DNA of 64,000 nt. Origin: Bactrocera neohumeralis. Lineage: Eukaryota; Arthropoda; Insecta; Diptera; Tephritidae. The stretch spans positions 36,060,839 to 36,124,838 of the forward strand of contig NC_065919.1 of assembly GCF_024586455.1 (NCBI RefSeq), in the 5' to 3' direction. The translations under genes were made by a program, and so were the position numbers. The notes under the pieces were generated by a model. It did not search any database. It was not told the DNA's origin and saw nothing but the letters and a program-made list of their open reading frames with translations. Below, in pieces: positions 23,623 through 36,194 of this stretch (position 1 is its first letter; every line of letters starts with the position of its first letter).

Positions 23623-26600
23623 AATATGAAGCTTTGCCAACATCTAAAATTATTTTTCCGTCTATAATCTCTTTTATTTTGTCAACATTATACAAAAGTA
23701 TTAAATATATTTGTCAGTTCCTTTTCAGATGGGTTCAACACAAGTCTGCAAAGGTTTCACTCTTTAGACCTTAAAAGGTAAAATATTGAGACTATTGAAT
23801 TAAATATTGAAATTATGAAATATTTTCAAGTTAATTGAATTAAATATTAAAATTATTATATCACTTATATGATTTGATATAGAACAACAAATTTCTTAAT
23901 AATCAATCAACCATAAGAGTAATCACAATAAACATATGTATGTATGAGTTTTGGTAACAACCAAAAATTTAGTTGAAATTGTTGATTCCAAGTAAAAGAG
24001 GAACACTGTCGTTTCAAAACCAAAAATTTACTTCAAGAAAAATTTATAACTTTGAACTCAGTACTGCAGTCACTCCTATTATTTTGACTACAGCCTTATG
24101 CAGATTGATAACAAGGTGAAAATGGTATGAATACAACTATACAATATATTGCATTGACTTCAAAGCAGCTCTGTTCCAATATGTAAAAAGAAATACATTT
24201 GGCGCCAACTTTTTGGTTTTGTCATTGAAGTAATTATATATGTATATTTGAATATGTGTATTACACCTTATTCACGCCGTTGTATGCGAACTTAACCCCA
24301 TTACCGGAAAGTCATTTAAGGAGGAGATTGATTGATGATAATATTTTAAATAAACACACACATACAATGGAGTTCTAACGAGACCTAATTACTCATTCGA
24401 GGTTGGTAACAGAGGCAGTAGGCCAGCTAGCGCACGAGGTGTGAGCGTTCAATAGTTAGGATATACCATATCACAACTTGTGCCAATAATTGTATACATC
24501 CACATATCTTTATATACCATATTTCTTACTCTATGCGCTTTTATTTTGTTTTTCTGCATGAGTATGTGTAAGGTAACTCTACCGGTCTTAGAGGGTTAAG
24601 TTGGTTATGATAGCAATGTGAAAAACAAACAAAAACTGTTTCCAAGAGGCGACACCTTTTAATCCACAAATGTAATCAAAGATAAATAAAATGAATTGTA
24701 CAGTACATATTACTTGTATTCAATTCGGCATATTTCTTTGTGAGTGATGACATTTTCAACTTTTTCGGAATGTTTAGCCTAATTTGTCTAAGACGATACG
24801 AACACATTTGTGCATTTGTATGTACATGTACACATACATATATAAATATTCGGTGCTCCATTTCAATATCTTATCGGCAAACTCATACGTCTTCGAGCCA
24901 AAGACACCCATCTAATTTCATAGATATGATAAAACAATAGCAAAAACTCAACAATGCAAGCTTTTCTGATTTGTTTTAAAGACAGAGGAATTTGCATTGA
25001 ACTCTTGGACAAACAATTTTAATCGGAATTTTCGACATTCGAATCATTATCTATAAAGCCTTCCATGATTACATAGTTCCACATAGTAATCAGTCGATAC
25101 TGGATCGTGGACGGGTAGAGAACACCAATGCTAGCTCGTGGGCTGTTGGTAAATTGCCTCTGGTGAGAAAGAGTCAAGATTCAGTTTTTGTTTAATACTT
25201 TAATGCAAGCGAAACATAAATATTTTGTGTGTTGCGAAGTTAATTTAATTAATTCTTGTACGTCATATTCAGAATTTCATAGCAATTTCCGTATGGTCAG
25301 AATTGTAATAATGTGAGCAATAGTAAGCCCTCTCGAAGGATTTGTTGCGGTGTACAATCTATCAAGGCCGCCTAAAGCGCATATTACTGGCGCTAGAAAA
25401 AATAAAATGGTGAAACTATTTTTTTTACATTCGATTATAAGTAATTACAGAAATGAGTGAACGTTAATAATACATTTAAAGAAAAACAAATGAAAAAGTT
25501 CATTAATGAATCGAGTGTCCCGATTTTTCCAATGGTTTAACATTCAACTAAACATAAATTAAAATATCAGTACATAAGTACTCATACTTTTTATTTCTAA
25601 TTACAGATTAGAAACCAACCACATACGCACACATGTAGGTTAGAAGATGGAACAAAACCATAGTAAGGTGCATTGTCTATAAGTACAAAGTAATGGTTTA
25701 TGTGACAACATTATGTTCTACATCCACCCTGTAGATCCGAATTTGTTTTGACGTTTTTGGTGACAAATTCGGTTCTAGAGAGGTTTGTGTGGTTCTAAAT
25801 ACAACGAAGAATTGGTTTTGTGAAAACATAGGAATCAAGAGAAAACAATGCAGAAAACATTAACGTATGTACGTGCAATGTATCATTACATACAAAAACT
25901 TCTTACAAGAAGAGAAGAGAAAATAAACATTTTATTCAAATTCGTAAAGAATTGAAATATGTGAAAGTATTCACCATAGATACCATTGTAATTTTTGGTT
26001 TCTAAAAATATCTTACTTTTTAATCTACTTTTGTAAGCTTTCCTTTTCTCCTTAAAACAAATTTTTGATGTCGCAATTGAAAAAAGAGAACAAAGAGAAC
26101 CTAGTGAACTTGAAAAGCGGGGATGAACTGATACTGCGCTACCATTATGTAATAAAAACCACTTTTTAAATGGAGTATAGAATACTCTAAAGTCAAACCA
26201 AAACAGATAAGCATTTACAATAAAGTTTTCTTAATTTACGTAAATTAGCACAAATTTTCTATAGTAACAAATGAGCGACTAGAAACTAGGGAAATCTGCA
26301 TAAGATCCTATTAGTCACATTTTATGGCTAAGGTTAGAGCCATCTTTGAGCGATTTAACTTAAATATGTAGAAGAAGAATGTAGAAGATAGAAAAGTCCT
26401 AACCTCAAAGTGTAAAAAAATAAATAGGTTCAAATTGGGAGAATTGAATTAACCTTAAAAAAGCTATTTGAATAGTATGTATGTATGTACCAACTTTTTT
26501 TTTTATACACTGAAAACGGGAGAAATGTTGAAAACTACTAAAAGTGCAATAATTCATTTGTGAAGAGTGAATATAATGTCAGTTATGTATATAAAACATC

Positions 26601-27233
26601 TGTCGGGTGACACAGCAATGTAAAAAGTGAGATTTGTCTTCCACTTTTTTCGATTTCGTATATTAATAATGCAAATATTATTCACTAAACTTTAGACATA
26701 ATAATAACACTGATAAACATTGTTTTTTCGCACGAATTGAGTGATGATTTTAGTTTATGTTGGTATGTCCTCATTAACAATATAAAATAATTCTGTTAAT
26801 TTTCGATATCGTCCATTTTTTTTGTGACAGCTACATATTCATTTCTGACCTCATATACATACGTATCTCTTTCTTAAGTAATGTCATTATAATTATTACA
26901 TTCGACTAATTTGCATCATATGTATATAGATACGATTGTTAGATCGTAAACATGCCACGAAAGTAGTATTCTAACGACACTGAAATTTTTGTTAGAAATA
27001 ACTTTGACATCTCAGCGTCGTTAACACTATTAGAAAATTTGTTTCGATTCAAAGTCATTGCACTTTTGCTTGGACTACAGCTTAGTTAGACAAATTTTGT
27101 TGTTTCATTTGCGAATCGTAGAGTAGGGACAGAAAAGACGCTTTACGAAGAAATGTGGGCCAAAGGTAAATCACTCATTTCAGGCTACAAAAATATTAAA
27201 AATGATGATTAAGTGATCCTGATGACATCCTAA
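23623..27233. other. Long AT-rich interval without a recognised gene
   Basis: No supported gene. Frames at 24,676-24,940 overlap on both strands across an ACATACATATA tract. Small (TATG)n tracts occur at 24,237-24,250 and 26,477-26,490. The interval may be intron or intergenic DNA; the sequence alone does not tell. Confidence 0.4.
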
Positions 27234-27925
27234 AATGGGTCTAGTAGTTATCGAGGGCTTGACGAAATAGCTCCTGTCATCAAACAAACAATCGTCGTAG
27301 TCGCGACTAAGCTCCAAGATTAAAGCCACAGTCATAACTTCGAGGTCATAGATGATTTCGTCTATCTTGGAACTAGCAAGCAACAACAAAGTCAGCCTCG
27401 AACTCCAACGCAGAATAACCCTTGCCAACAGGTGCTACTTTGGACTGAGTAGGCAATTTAGAAGTAAAGTCCTCTCGCTGAACAAAGACCAAATTCTACA
27501 AGTCACCCATCATCCTCGTCCTGCTATATGATGCAGAGACATGGACGATATTACGAGTTTTCGAGAGAAAGGTTCTGCAGAAGATTTATGGTCCTCTGCG
27601 CATTGACAACGGCGAATACCGCATACGATGGAACAATGAGCTGTACAAGATATTCGACGACATTAGTTCAGCGAATTAAGAGACAGCGGTTATGCTGGCT
27701 GGGTCATGTCGCCCGAATGAACAGCTTTGACAGTATACGACGCAGTACCCGCTGGAGGAAGCATAACAGGAAGAGGAAGGCTTCCACTCCGTAGGAAAGA
27801 CCAGATTGAGAAGGACCTGGCTACACTTGGAATTTCCAATTGGTGCCAAACAACGAAGAGGAAGAACGACTGCCGCGCTGTTGTAAATTCGGCTATAACC
27901 GCGTAAGCGATGTCTATGCCAATAA
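27234..27925 (+). pseudogene. RTE/CR1-like LINE, copy B: 3' end only
   Basis: This is a 5'-truncated copy of the same LINE family, starting inside the reverse-transcriptase C-terminal region. In shifting frames it encodes the ISSCHQTN-like [14 protein letters not shown] region (27,234-27,300), NRCYFGLSRQFRSKVLSL (27,425-27,480), the ERKVLQKIYGPLRI-like stretch (27,562-27,605), and ETVMLAGSCRPNE/RLCWLGHVARMN (27,680-27,725). The 3' untranslated end, ending TAACCGCGTAAGCGATGTCT, matches the other copies. It is more diverged than copies D and E and has at least four frameshifts, so it is an older insertion. Confidence 0.88.
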
Positions 27926-28639
27926 AGAGTTTGTATTATGACAGTGGGTTTATATATCTGGTAGAAAAATTTCCCTAACTCAGCGAGGCAAAGAAGAAAA
28001 GGGGAATATTTTTATGCCCATAAATACGGCTAATGAATGAGCGGGAAATACTTGCCTGGAAATTGTTTGAGAACGTTGTCCTAAAGTTTTAGGAAACCAT
28101 AACTCGGAAAATTACGCAGATTTAATAAATGAACTTATAATGTCATATAAAGCATTGGGGCGAAATATGTACTTATAAATATAAGTATGTAGTAAACTCT
28201 TGTCTGGATTTCTGGAGGGCAGATTATTGTTGGAGAAGGAAAAAAAACTTCCAGAAGCCAATATTCATGAAAATCACAAGTACTTGTTTATGTTAAACAA
28301 TAATTACCCTAACTGTAGTTAATTTTCCTACTTTTGAAGAAAAATTGTAAATGTTTTGATTTTGCAAAAAAACTTGACCAGTGTGTTGAAATAATACTTA
28401 TATTTTTTAAAAGCCATTATGCATTAAAAATTTGATATGAGTATATACATATATGTATATATACATGTGTTTGTGTAGTTAAATAAACAGATTTGTTATT
28501 TTGTTTGGGGTTTCGCATTTTGATTTTTAAGCTTTAAATATTTTAGAATATGTATGTAATTTTTCAGTAAAATCCATCACAACGCATGGTTAAGTTTGTA
28601 GAATTAATTTAATTAAATAATTTAAATGCAAATATCACA
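27926..28639. other. No gene recognised
   Basis: AT-rich flank with an ATATACATATATGTATATATAC tract (part, near 28,443-28,465). No frame of note. Confidence 0.4.
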
Positions 28640-29495
28640 AATAAGGAAAGGCTAAGTTCGAGTGTAACCAAACGTTTTATACTCTTGCAACTTGCAAGGA
28701 TTACAGCTAGGTAAGTACCTTCAGGTATGATATATAAGGCTTGTTAGTTAGTTGGAATATAGGTCGAGTTTTCACCCGATTTTCACCCGAAAATATGGCT
28801 GATATATGCGGTATAAAGTCACCCGCAAGTTCGAATATCTTTATATAAGGTATATGCAGCACATATACATACATACTACTATCAGGAAAGGATTATCTTT
28901 GAATTTCAATTATATGTAAAACTGACACATTAACCAATATTTTCTGTAAAAAGACAACTATGCTAACTTAGTAATAATTCTTATAATAATTGTTAGAATA
29001 CAAATTGACTATTATAGCTGTAGTAGTCTAGGAGATATGTACTTTAAACCTATTAGACGGCGGGGCCATATCTACTTTTTCAATGTTTTCACCCCACAGG
29101 TGCCCTTTGCTACTGCAATCCTCCGGGTCAAATTACAGTTTTATATCTTATTTTAGTATTTAGTTGTGGAACTTTACAATTTTTCCTTTAATGGCGTTTT
29201 GTGGGCCCGATTAAGCCCATTTACGGCCTCTGCCTTACTTTTTTGTCAATGAACATGTGCACCAAGTTTCATCGAGATATCTTAATTTTTACTCAAGTTA
29301 CAGCTTGCACGGACGGACGGACGGACGGACGGATAGACAGACATTCACCCGGATTTTAAGTTTTCTTATCATCCTGGTCATTTATATATGTATATACAAC
29401 CCTATATCTATCTCACTTGGTTTTAGGTGATACTTACAACCGTTAGGTGAACAAAACTATTATACTCTGTAGCAACATGTTCAAGAGTATGAAAA
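28640..29495 (+). repeat. Tephritid-type dispersed repeat with both ends
   Basis: Left end TAAGGAAAGGCTAAGTTCGA (28,642), TTTTATACTCTTGCA at 28,675, a (CGGA)n run at 29,310-29,334, and right end TGTAGCAACATGTTCAAGAG (29,468-29,487) then TATGAAAA. The inverted terminal word is partly decayed. Length about 855 bp. Confidence 0.82.
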
Positions 29496-29519
29496 CGAAA
29501 AAAATAATGAACTTTAAAA

Positions 29520-30165
29520 TACAGGCAATTGTCAGCAACCCGTCTTAGCAGCGTTAGTATCAACTCCTTAAGCCACTTCCGGATGCAACATGTCAACTGC
29601 TTCAAACTTTGGGCCATCCAACCATTTCTATACACTAATGCTTTGAGTTCTCTAAAAAAATTCTCAATCGGTCGGCATTGTGGTAAGTTTGTAGGATTTT
29701 TTTTAAGCACAAAGCAGATGTTTTTGTTGACCAAGAACTCCCATGTCGCATTTGCATAATGAGGAGAAACTTGGTCAGGCCAAAATACGATTTCATCGTT
29801 TTAATGGTGTTTATGTTGAAAGGAATCAAAATTTTGTCCAAACTTTTATTGATGTTTCCACGTCTCATGGTTTATTGGCAGCCCATTTGGTTTAAAGAAT
29901 GACTCAGAAATACCCTTAGAAGGAATTGCTATGTAGAGCATAACTTTGGACTCACATTTTTTATTTTTAATTTGTACTTTATCTCTGGAGCGGTTGTAGA
30001 CATGTCGTTCGTGTAATTAACATCGTTGCCGGAATTTGCGGACCGTTGAGTTGAGAGTAGCTATCGTCATTCAAAATGAACAATTTTAAACTTAAATTCT
30101 AGCACATCCACCAACATTGTGATCTCACTTGACTTATCTGCTCTTCAGTGTACCTTGGACAACGT
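29520..30165 (-). pseudogene. Tc1-like transposase relic
   Basis: This is the C-terminal catalytic half of a Tc1/mariner-superfamily transposase. On the minus strand, in order: KVMLYIAIPSKGISESFF (about 29,893-29,946), FWPDQVSPHYANATWEFL (about 29,735-29,790) carrying the second catalytic Asp in WPDQVSPHY, then in the frame 29,423-29,734 VNKNICFVLKKNPTNLPQCR and PIENFFRELK with the third catalytic residue in PIEN. The frame breaks between these blocks and has an in-frame stop at about 29,845. It lies between two pieces of dispersed repeat (28,640-29,495 and 30,433-30,790). Confidence 0.85.
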
Positions 30166-30432
30166 TGTTTTTTAATGTTTTGTAGATATGTATATAGAAT
30201 AGCTGTGAACATTCGTATTTTCTTGTGAACAAAACTTCCGTTAGACTTTTGCAATCCTTATTTTTGAACGCTGGATCAGCTTCCGAATGTTTTGGGGAGT
30301 GTCATAATAGCCGACTTCCTTCCATAACCCAGATGCCTATATATTTTTAGAGTTGTTGATATTGCGTACATTGTTGCACACACGTAACCTTTTTTCCGGT
30401 GGTTTCATGCAAAAGTTCGGATGCAACCGACT
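30166..30432. other. Probable remainder of the Tc1-like relic
   Basis: N-terminal part of the same dead transposon is expected here on the minus strand, but only scattered words are left and I cannot mark an end or an inverted repeat. Confidence 0.3.
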
Positions 30433-30790
30433 CTCTAAACTTTCAAGAATCAAAGCGAGGTAAATACTTTAAGGTGCAAAACGTCAACAAGAGGATCAAT
30501 TATATTTACATAGATAGTGTATATACATATGTATATGTATATGACTCAAACACTGACCGACATATTCGACATAAGGTTTGCTACAAAAACGAAAAAAATT
30601 ATACATACATACATACATATGTAGTATATGGAAGTTGGGGGTGGTATCGACTCGATTTTATCTATTACTATTAACATGCCTCATACTAATTAAATGTTAC
30701 CTGAGATTCATTAATTCACCCGGATGTTATAAGTATGTATAAATTTAGATATAAAACAGTAATTTGGCACAGAGGCACTGTTAAAGACTC
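30433..30790 (+). repeat. Dispersed repeat, left-middle fragment
   Basis: TTTCAAGAATCAAAGCGAGG (30,432) and the text after it match the family just downstream of its left end (compare 6,713 and 55,300). An ACATACATACATACATATGT tract lies at 30,603-30,622. The right part is missing. Confidence 0.6.
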
Positions 30791-30968
30791 CTGAAACCAA
30801 GATAAATCAATAACTAAATACGCCATAGACATTAAATTTTATTTCCGAGATTGTAAGAGAAGGCTTTAAAAGAGACGGGGTCAAAGTTGGACAATGGGCA
30901 CGGTATGAGATATATAATTTGGAGAGAATCATCAATCGTCAATACTTCTCTTTGCTCCATATACCTAA

Positions 30969-32011
30969 TAGAGCCCATACACGAGCACACAAGTGGGTTC
31001 GATCGGTGTGAATTCGTTTGCCCATACACGACACACAAATCCATTTTGAGTTCGTTTTTCACAGAGTTAACATGTGTGACAGGCAAGCGGAACATTTCTT
31101 CGAATTTATTTCTAATGTAGCACTTATATATATTTCTTTGTATGTATTTCGATAATAAGTTATTCCAACTTTTATTTTTCTTACACTATATGTATGTATG
31201 AGCGCTTAGGCAAAAAGCGAAAACTTTGAAGCGTGATTTCTCGGTTTTTCATTTTTACGATTCTTAATTGGCGGGCAGGATAGAAAAAAAAACTAAACGT
31301 CGTATAGAATTAGGGCAAAGTTTATTATCATTGGCATAAAATTATCTTCTATTTAAACTAAAAAAATATTAAGAAAAATCAAGTTTTAACATATTTTTAA
31401 ATAGCATAAATTAAAATTTTCAAAAAGCCACTATTTATTCAACTTTTAATAAAATTTTAAATTTTACACTTTTTTTTGGAATTTTCTTAGTTTAACTAGA
31501 AGATAAATTAATAAAAAATATGTATCTCTTTGAATTTTTTGTTTCCGATATAAATTGCGACCTGCATCCTGCCCGCCGTCCGAAAACTGCACATGCGAGA
31601 TGCATCGGGCAATTGCCTCCCAAAGGCAGAATATCAAAGATTTCGTATCCAAAAAATTTGTGAAAGATGTTCAAGTATATATGTAACTATAAAGCCTAGA
31701 AATTTCGCTTGAATCAATTATTTCTTTCCCTCCCAAAAAAATCCTCAAAAAAATCGATTTTTTGAAGCCTCGAAAGCAGGCTCTGCCCTTAACACTTGCC
31801 ATTGTCCGCGATCTTCACTGTTCGGTGACACGAGAGAAATGAGATTTTGTGCGCCGACAACGCCATACACGATACACATGCTCGCGCACCGATCGTAAAA
31901 AATCAAACATTTTCGCAAACATGGATCGGTACGCGAACAAGCCCATACACGACAAACTGCAAGCGCACACATACCGATCGAACGCACTTGTGTGCTCGTG
32001 TATGGGCGCTT
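30969..32011. mobile_element. PIF/Harbinger-like TIR element, non-autonomous
   Basis: A 1,043-bp element. From the left it reads TAGAGCCCATACACGAGCAC and continues ACAAGTGGGTTCGATCGGT. The right end in reverse complement is AAGCGCCCATACACGAGCAC then ACAAGTGCGTTCGATCGGT, giving inverted repeats of about 40 bp with few mismatches. TAA lies on both sides (30,966-30,968 and 32,012-32,014), the 3-bp T-A-rich duplication usual for PIF/Harbinger. CCCATACACGAC recurs just inside both ends (31,021-31,032 and 31,941-31,952), possibly a transposase-binding repeat. No DDE nuclease or Myb-like partner is encoded. The superfamily call is from ends and duplication only. Confidence 0.78.
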
Positions 32012-32014
32012 TAA

Positions 32015-32490
32015 GATAAATTGAGAGAGCGTGGTTTTCTAATAACGGTGCATAGTTGTGCTTAGAATAAACAAAATCGAGTGAAAATTTGTTTAGGGAA
32101 AATTTGACAAGCCTTAGGCTTTGAACTCAAAGATGGACTGCGCGATAGCGAAATTTTTTATCTGAAATGAAATTGAAGTAAGCAGCTGATGTACACAATA
32201 TCGTTATTGTCGTAGCAAAACTTTTCACTTAAGTTAAATGTTTTGTTCAAAGTGAAACTTTTTGTGAAAAAACAATTCATTATATTAAGTTACAAATGAT
32301 ATATTATCTATATATACTCCTGTTGTTAAAATAAAAATAGACTTGTTATGACTTGTATGATTAATTTTATATTTCACATACATATGTATGTATGTATTAA
32401 TGACAACAGAGATGTTTTTCATTGCTCGGTTATACCCGAACTTATCCCTTCATTACTTGTTATTCAAAATTACAATTTTGCAGTATTGAA
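32015..32490 (-). repeat. Remnant of dispersed repeat beside Helitron 1
   Basis: Only the last part is clear: GCTCGGTTATACCCGAACTT then ATCCCTTCATTACTTGTTAT at 32,424-32,463 is the inverse of the family's left end. The preceding 400 bases hold no gene that I recognise. Confidence 0.55.
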
Positions 32491-33049
32491 TCTACTATAT
32501 AAATAAAACTGAATCGTCAAGCTGTATGTACGCGCATAACTCAATAACGCCTAGACCAATTTGGCCAATTCTTTTTCTTAAATGTTTGTTGAAGTTCAAG
32601 GATGGTTTTTACGGCGAGAAAAATTCGAATAGTTTCCGGAAAACCCCTAAAAACAGCCCTTTTCTTTTCCCCATACAAACGTTACAATACATATGATGAA
32701 TGTTTGTTTGTTAGTAACACTAAGAGAACGGTTGAACCAATCTTAATGAAATTTTTAAAGGTTGTTTGTTGTGGATCGGGAAAGGTTTAGAAACAAAATA
32801 CCTTATACTTTTCATGAGGAGAAGTCGGAAAATTGGACAATTCCAAAAAGCAACATTTTCCATACACATTTTTTTCAATTTTTGTTTGTTTTGTTTTTCA
32901 ATATTTTGATTTGTAAATTATTTGAATCGTTCAGTTGCGGTCGCTTACTTTTTTATTCCGGCTATGCAAAGGAAAAATTATTGAAAATTATTCAGTGAAA
33001 ACTTTATGTGTGTTTCAGACGATGTGATCAATTACAGATTGAAATTTGT

Positions 33050-33790
33050 TACGAAGCCACGAAGAGGTGGCGCTAATATTGGTAGGCGTTCTTTTTGCCA
33101 TCAACGTATGGCAGCCCACGAAAAGGCAAGAAGTACTCCCAAAATGCGATGATATACGTGCGGAATTATGGATCGCGGTCAATATGGTTAAACAATAGCT
33201 GCGATGTTTGATGGTCTTTATCTTGAAGCAACCTATGGTATATATGATGCTGTTAGATGCTGAATGTGTTCTGTTGAGTAGCAGAAAAGATGGTGATTAC
33301 ACCAGATCAAATTGATGAACTCATTTCAGCGGAAATTCCTGATTCAGAGATAGATCCAGAATTATACGAAGTGGTGAAAACCAATATGATTCATGGACCT
33401 TGCGAACCTTACAATCCCACTTTGGTTTGTATGTTTGACAATAAATGCACGAAACACTACTCATGTGCTTTTCTTTCGGAAACGGGAATGGGAAATGATG
33501 GATATTAACTGTATCGCCGTCGCTCACCAGACGACAGTGGCAGAACATTTAGCATTTAGAGGCGTGAATATCGACGTTAACAACACATCGAAAGTTGACA
33601 ACACATGGGTCGTACCATATTCGCCACTTTTGTCTAATTCACATTCAAAACTCATGTCAATGTTGAATATTGCAGATTGGTGAAATCGATCAAATACGTT
33701 TGCAAGTACGTCACCAAAGAAAGCAACATAGCGGTTATTGGCCTTGAACGATATGAGATCAGCAGTATCAAATGGGTCGATATGTGAACT
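33050..33790 (+). pseudogene. Helitron Rep (Helitron_like_N) remnant
   Basis: The intact protein nicks one DNA strand by its HUH Rep domain and starts rolling-circle replication of the transposon. Pieces seen in different frames: LPSTYGSPRK and QNAMIYVRNYG (33,088-33,170), the open frame 33,290-33,508 with MIHGPCEPYNPTLVCMFDNK and CTKHYS, FLSETGMGNDGY, then RRRSPDDSG (33,508-33,545), and VNVEYCRLVKSIKYVCKYVT (33,657-33,716), the last containing the YxxxYxxKY-like part of the Rep domain. Stops and frameshifts separate these blocks. Homology is to Helitron protein by recognition of these motifs. Confidence 0.85.
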
Positions 33791-34254
33791 GCAATAAAGC
33801 GCTTTGTAGGATATTTACTTTTGCAATTCATGAAAGTTTTCCGACTGTTGTGCGTCTCGCGGTTCAACTTCATTTAAGTCATTGCGTATTGTGAATGGTA
33901 CAGTGTGTGCAACTTTTTGAGAAGCATGCCAGCAGTTGCATTTGCTGGAACATGATAATCACTGGAAACAGACGAAGGACAATGCGATAGTTACTTCGCA
34001 TGCCACTGAAGTTCGCATACTTTTCGCGAAGATCATTTCGACATATCAGCCTTCAAATTCGCGTTAATTATGGGATACGAAAAAATGACATTACCGATGA
34101 CATTTTACATTGTATTCGCTAAGAATTGGAAATGGGCAAATTTCGGTTGATACTTCCAGTGGTTTGATATCAATTTCACCTCCCTTTTGTCAATTCACTT
34201 CAACGGAAGTTGAACTTATCACGAATGTTTATCCGAACATTGGCCAAATTATCG

Positions 34255-34790
34255 TAACTGCGATAGCTTGAGTGCACGAGCAATTTTAGCTGCCAAAAAT
34301 ACCGATGTTAGTGATTTAAACTGGAAGATTCAAAGTCAAGTTCCGGGAGGTTTGCGCTCATATAAATCGATCGATCGTCTTGACAAGGAAGACGAAACCG
34401 TAAATTATCCAGTGGAATTTCCAAATACCATACCAAGCCTGCCCCAGCATCATTTGCGTCTTAAAGTTGGATCTGTCATTATTATGTTTCACAATCTTCA
34501 TGCGCCGAAACTGTGTAAAGGAACCCGACTGATTATGACGTAGTTATCGAATACAAGGGACAGCCATTTCAGTTCAAACGTATTCAATTTCCAGGGAAAA
34601 TTGCCCTTGCGTTGATAATCAACAGGACACAAGGAAATCGGGAAATGCTATGTTTTTCACACGGCCAGATATATGTGGCGTGTTGACGAGTTGGAAACCC
34701 ATCTTCTCTATATATTTACGCACCAGAACAGAAATCAAAAAGTTAGGTTTATTAAGCTGCGCTACATTAAAAAAATGTAGAAAAATCGAA
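34255..34790 (+). pseudogene. Helitron helicase (PIF1-like) C-terminal remnant
   Basis: The open frame 34,268-34,543 reads SARAILAAKNTDVSDLNWKI, DKEDETVNYPVEFPN, HHLRLKVGSVIIMFHNLHAP and KLCKGTRLIMT, which is the segment between helicase motifs IV and V of the Helitron PIF1-like helicase. After a shift it continues with a LPLR/ALIINRTQGN-like motif and CFSHGQIYVA (34,575-34,680), motif VI region. The Walker A and B motifs are missing: between the Rep piece and this piece only about 450 bases remain where over 2 kb would be expected. The enzyme is dead. Confidence 0.85.
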
Positions 34791-34881
34791 AATAAATCAT
34801 TTTCGACACAATATAATTTCAACTTTTTTTCATTTCAAAACACATAATTTCACGCAGGGCAACGGCTGCGGGGTCAGCTAG

Positions 34882-35941
34882 TAGTTTATAATTAATGTAT
34901 ACCTTAGCTACAACAAAGCGAGACGGGTCCTCTAATATTATATAAACTCAACCGAAGAGGCTAATAATAATATATTGAGTTCATGAAATTATTTATATTA
35001 GAGGTATGAGATATCTATTAAGGTATTGACCAATTCCATTTATATTCAGTGGTAAACCACGCAGTTTTCAAGGAATTTTGTCATTTTAATTTCTTTAAAA
35101 TATTGCATATTTTAACCAACCTAAACAGTTTACTGTAAAGTCAGGCGGAAAGGCAGAAATCATTATATATACTATATTGGGACAGAGAAAGGGATTGACT
35201 GATTGCATTAATGTGGGCACTGCTCAAGTATGATTTTGAACATATTTTCAAGTAATTTTATAAATATTGATCACACACTGAACGTTTTATGACGAATACT
35301 TGTTAGAAAACGAAAACCATTAAGTATATGTAATATATTGGAGTGGGTGTAATAATATAAGGCGGAAGCATACATATATACAAGTATAATATGTCACATA
35401 TCAATAATATGCTGCCTGAATTTCGTCTACGTACTTAACGTACCGTCACCAATATACATATATAGAGTAAAGTCAGACGGATGTTCAAAAATCCGGATAT
35501 TAGTTATATGAGGTCAAGTATTCGCCCAATTACATAAATTTTAGGCACAAACACGCTCTCCAATTGAAATAATTTACATATTGACTGATATATGCGATAT
35601 GAGGTCGGCTGGAAGTTCGAAAATCTTTCTATGGTATTGCGTTATGGAGCCTACGGGAATTATTGATCTGATTCAACCCATTTTTGGCATACAGGCATAC
35701 TAGTATAATTAGAATAGATTGGCCGATATTTTCGGTAAAAAGTTCTCAATGGGATCTTTGATATATGTACATATGTGTTCGTTATCCGGGGTATTGAATA
35801 GTTTCGGTCTGATTTGGAGAAGTTTTGATCATAAGGTGGTTGGCCTCAGAGACACATTCCCAGTTTTATCCCGATACATTTATTGCTGATTTATTTGCAT
35901 ACTGGAATGTTAAAGGCGGAAATTTAAAATTATGTTATATA
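34882..35941 (+). repeat. Degenerate dispersed-repeat DNA
   Basis: From about 34,990 the text shows family words such as AAGTCAGGCGGAAAGGCAGA (35,139), AAAGTCAGACGGATGTTCAA (35,469) and GGTCGGCTGGAAGTTCGAAA (35,602), probably from more than one overlapping old copy. The part next to 35,941 continues on the far side of Helitron 3 (38,292 onward). Confidence 0.5.
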
Positions 35942-36194
35942 GTAGCCGCCCCGGCATCGCACGGGTATTAAACAATAATTTCAAAAGTTATAATTTTACA
36001 CCCACTCTCCCACACACACTTTTTCTTTTTTTCGTGGGGTCATTAAAAATAGTAAAATGAAGGAAATTCGAACGTGAAAGTATATTTTTTGTATTATTAT
36101 TATTTCTTTTTAATTTTTGTAAAAAGTTCTTTACTATATATTTTAATTTCTCTGCTCCTGAAAAATAAGTTATTGAGTCAGAACTTTCCTGTAA

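Larger units (their letters stand above)
32491..34881 (+). mobile_element. Helitron 1, with canonical ends
   Basis: It starts TCTACTATATAAATAAAACT at 32,491 after an A and ends in CTAG (34,878-34,881) before a T, the A|T insertion pattern of rolling-circle Helitrons. CGCAG and CTGCG (34,854-34,870 region) form a hairpin seven bases before the terminal CTAG. The 2,391-bp body encodes broken pieces of the Rep/helicase protein. No target duplication is expected or seen. A second copy lies inverted at 59,083-61,478, similar over its whole length, which independently fixes both ends. Confidence 0.93.
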
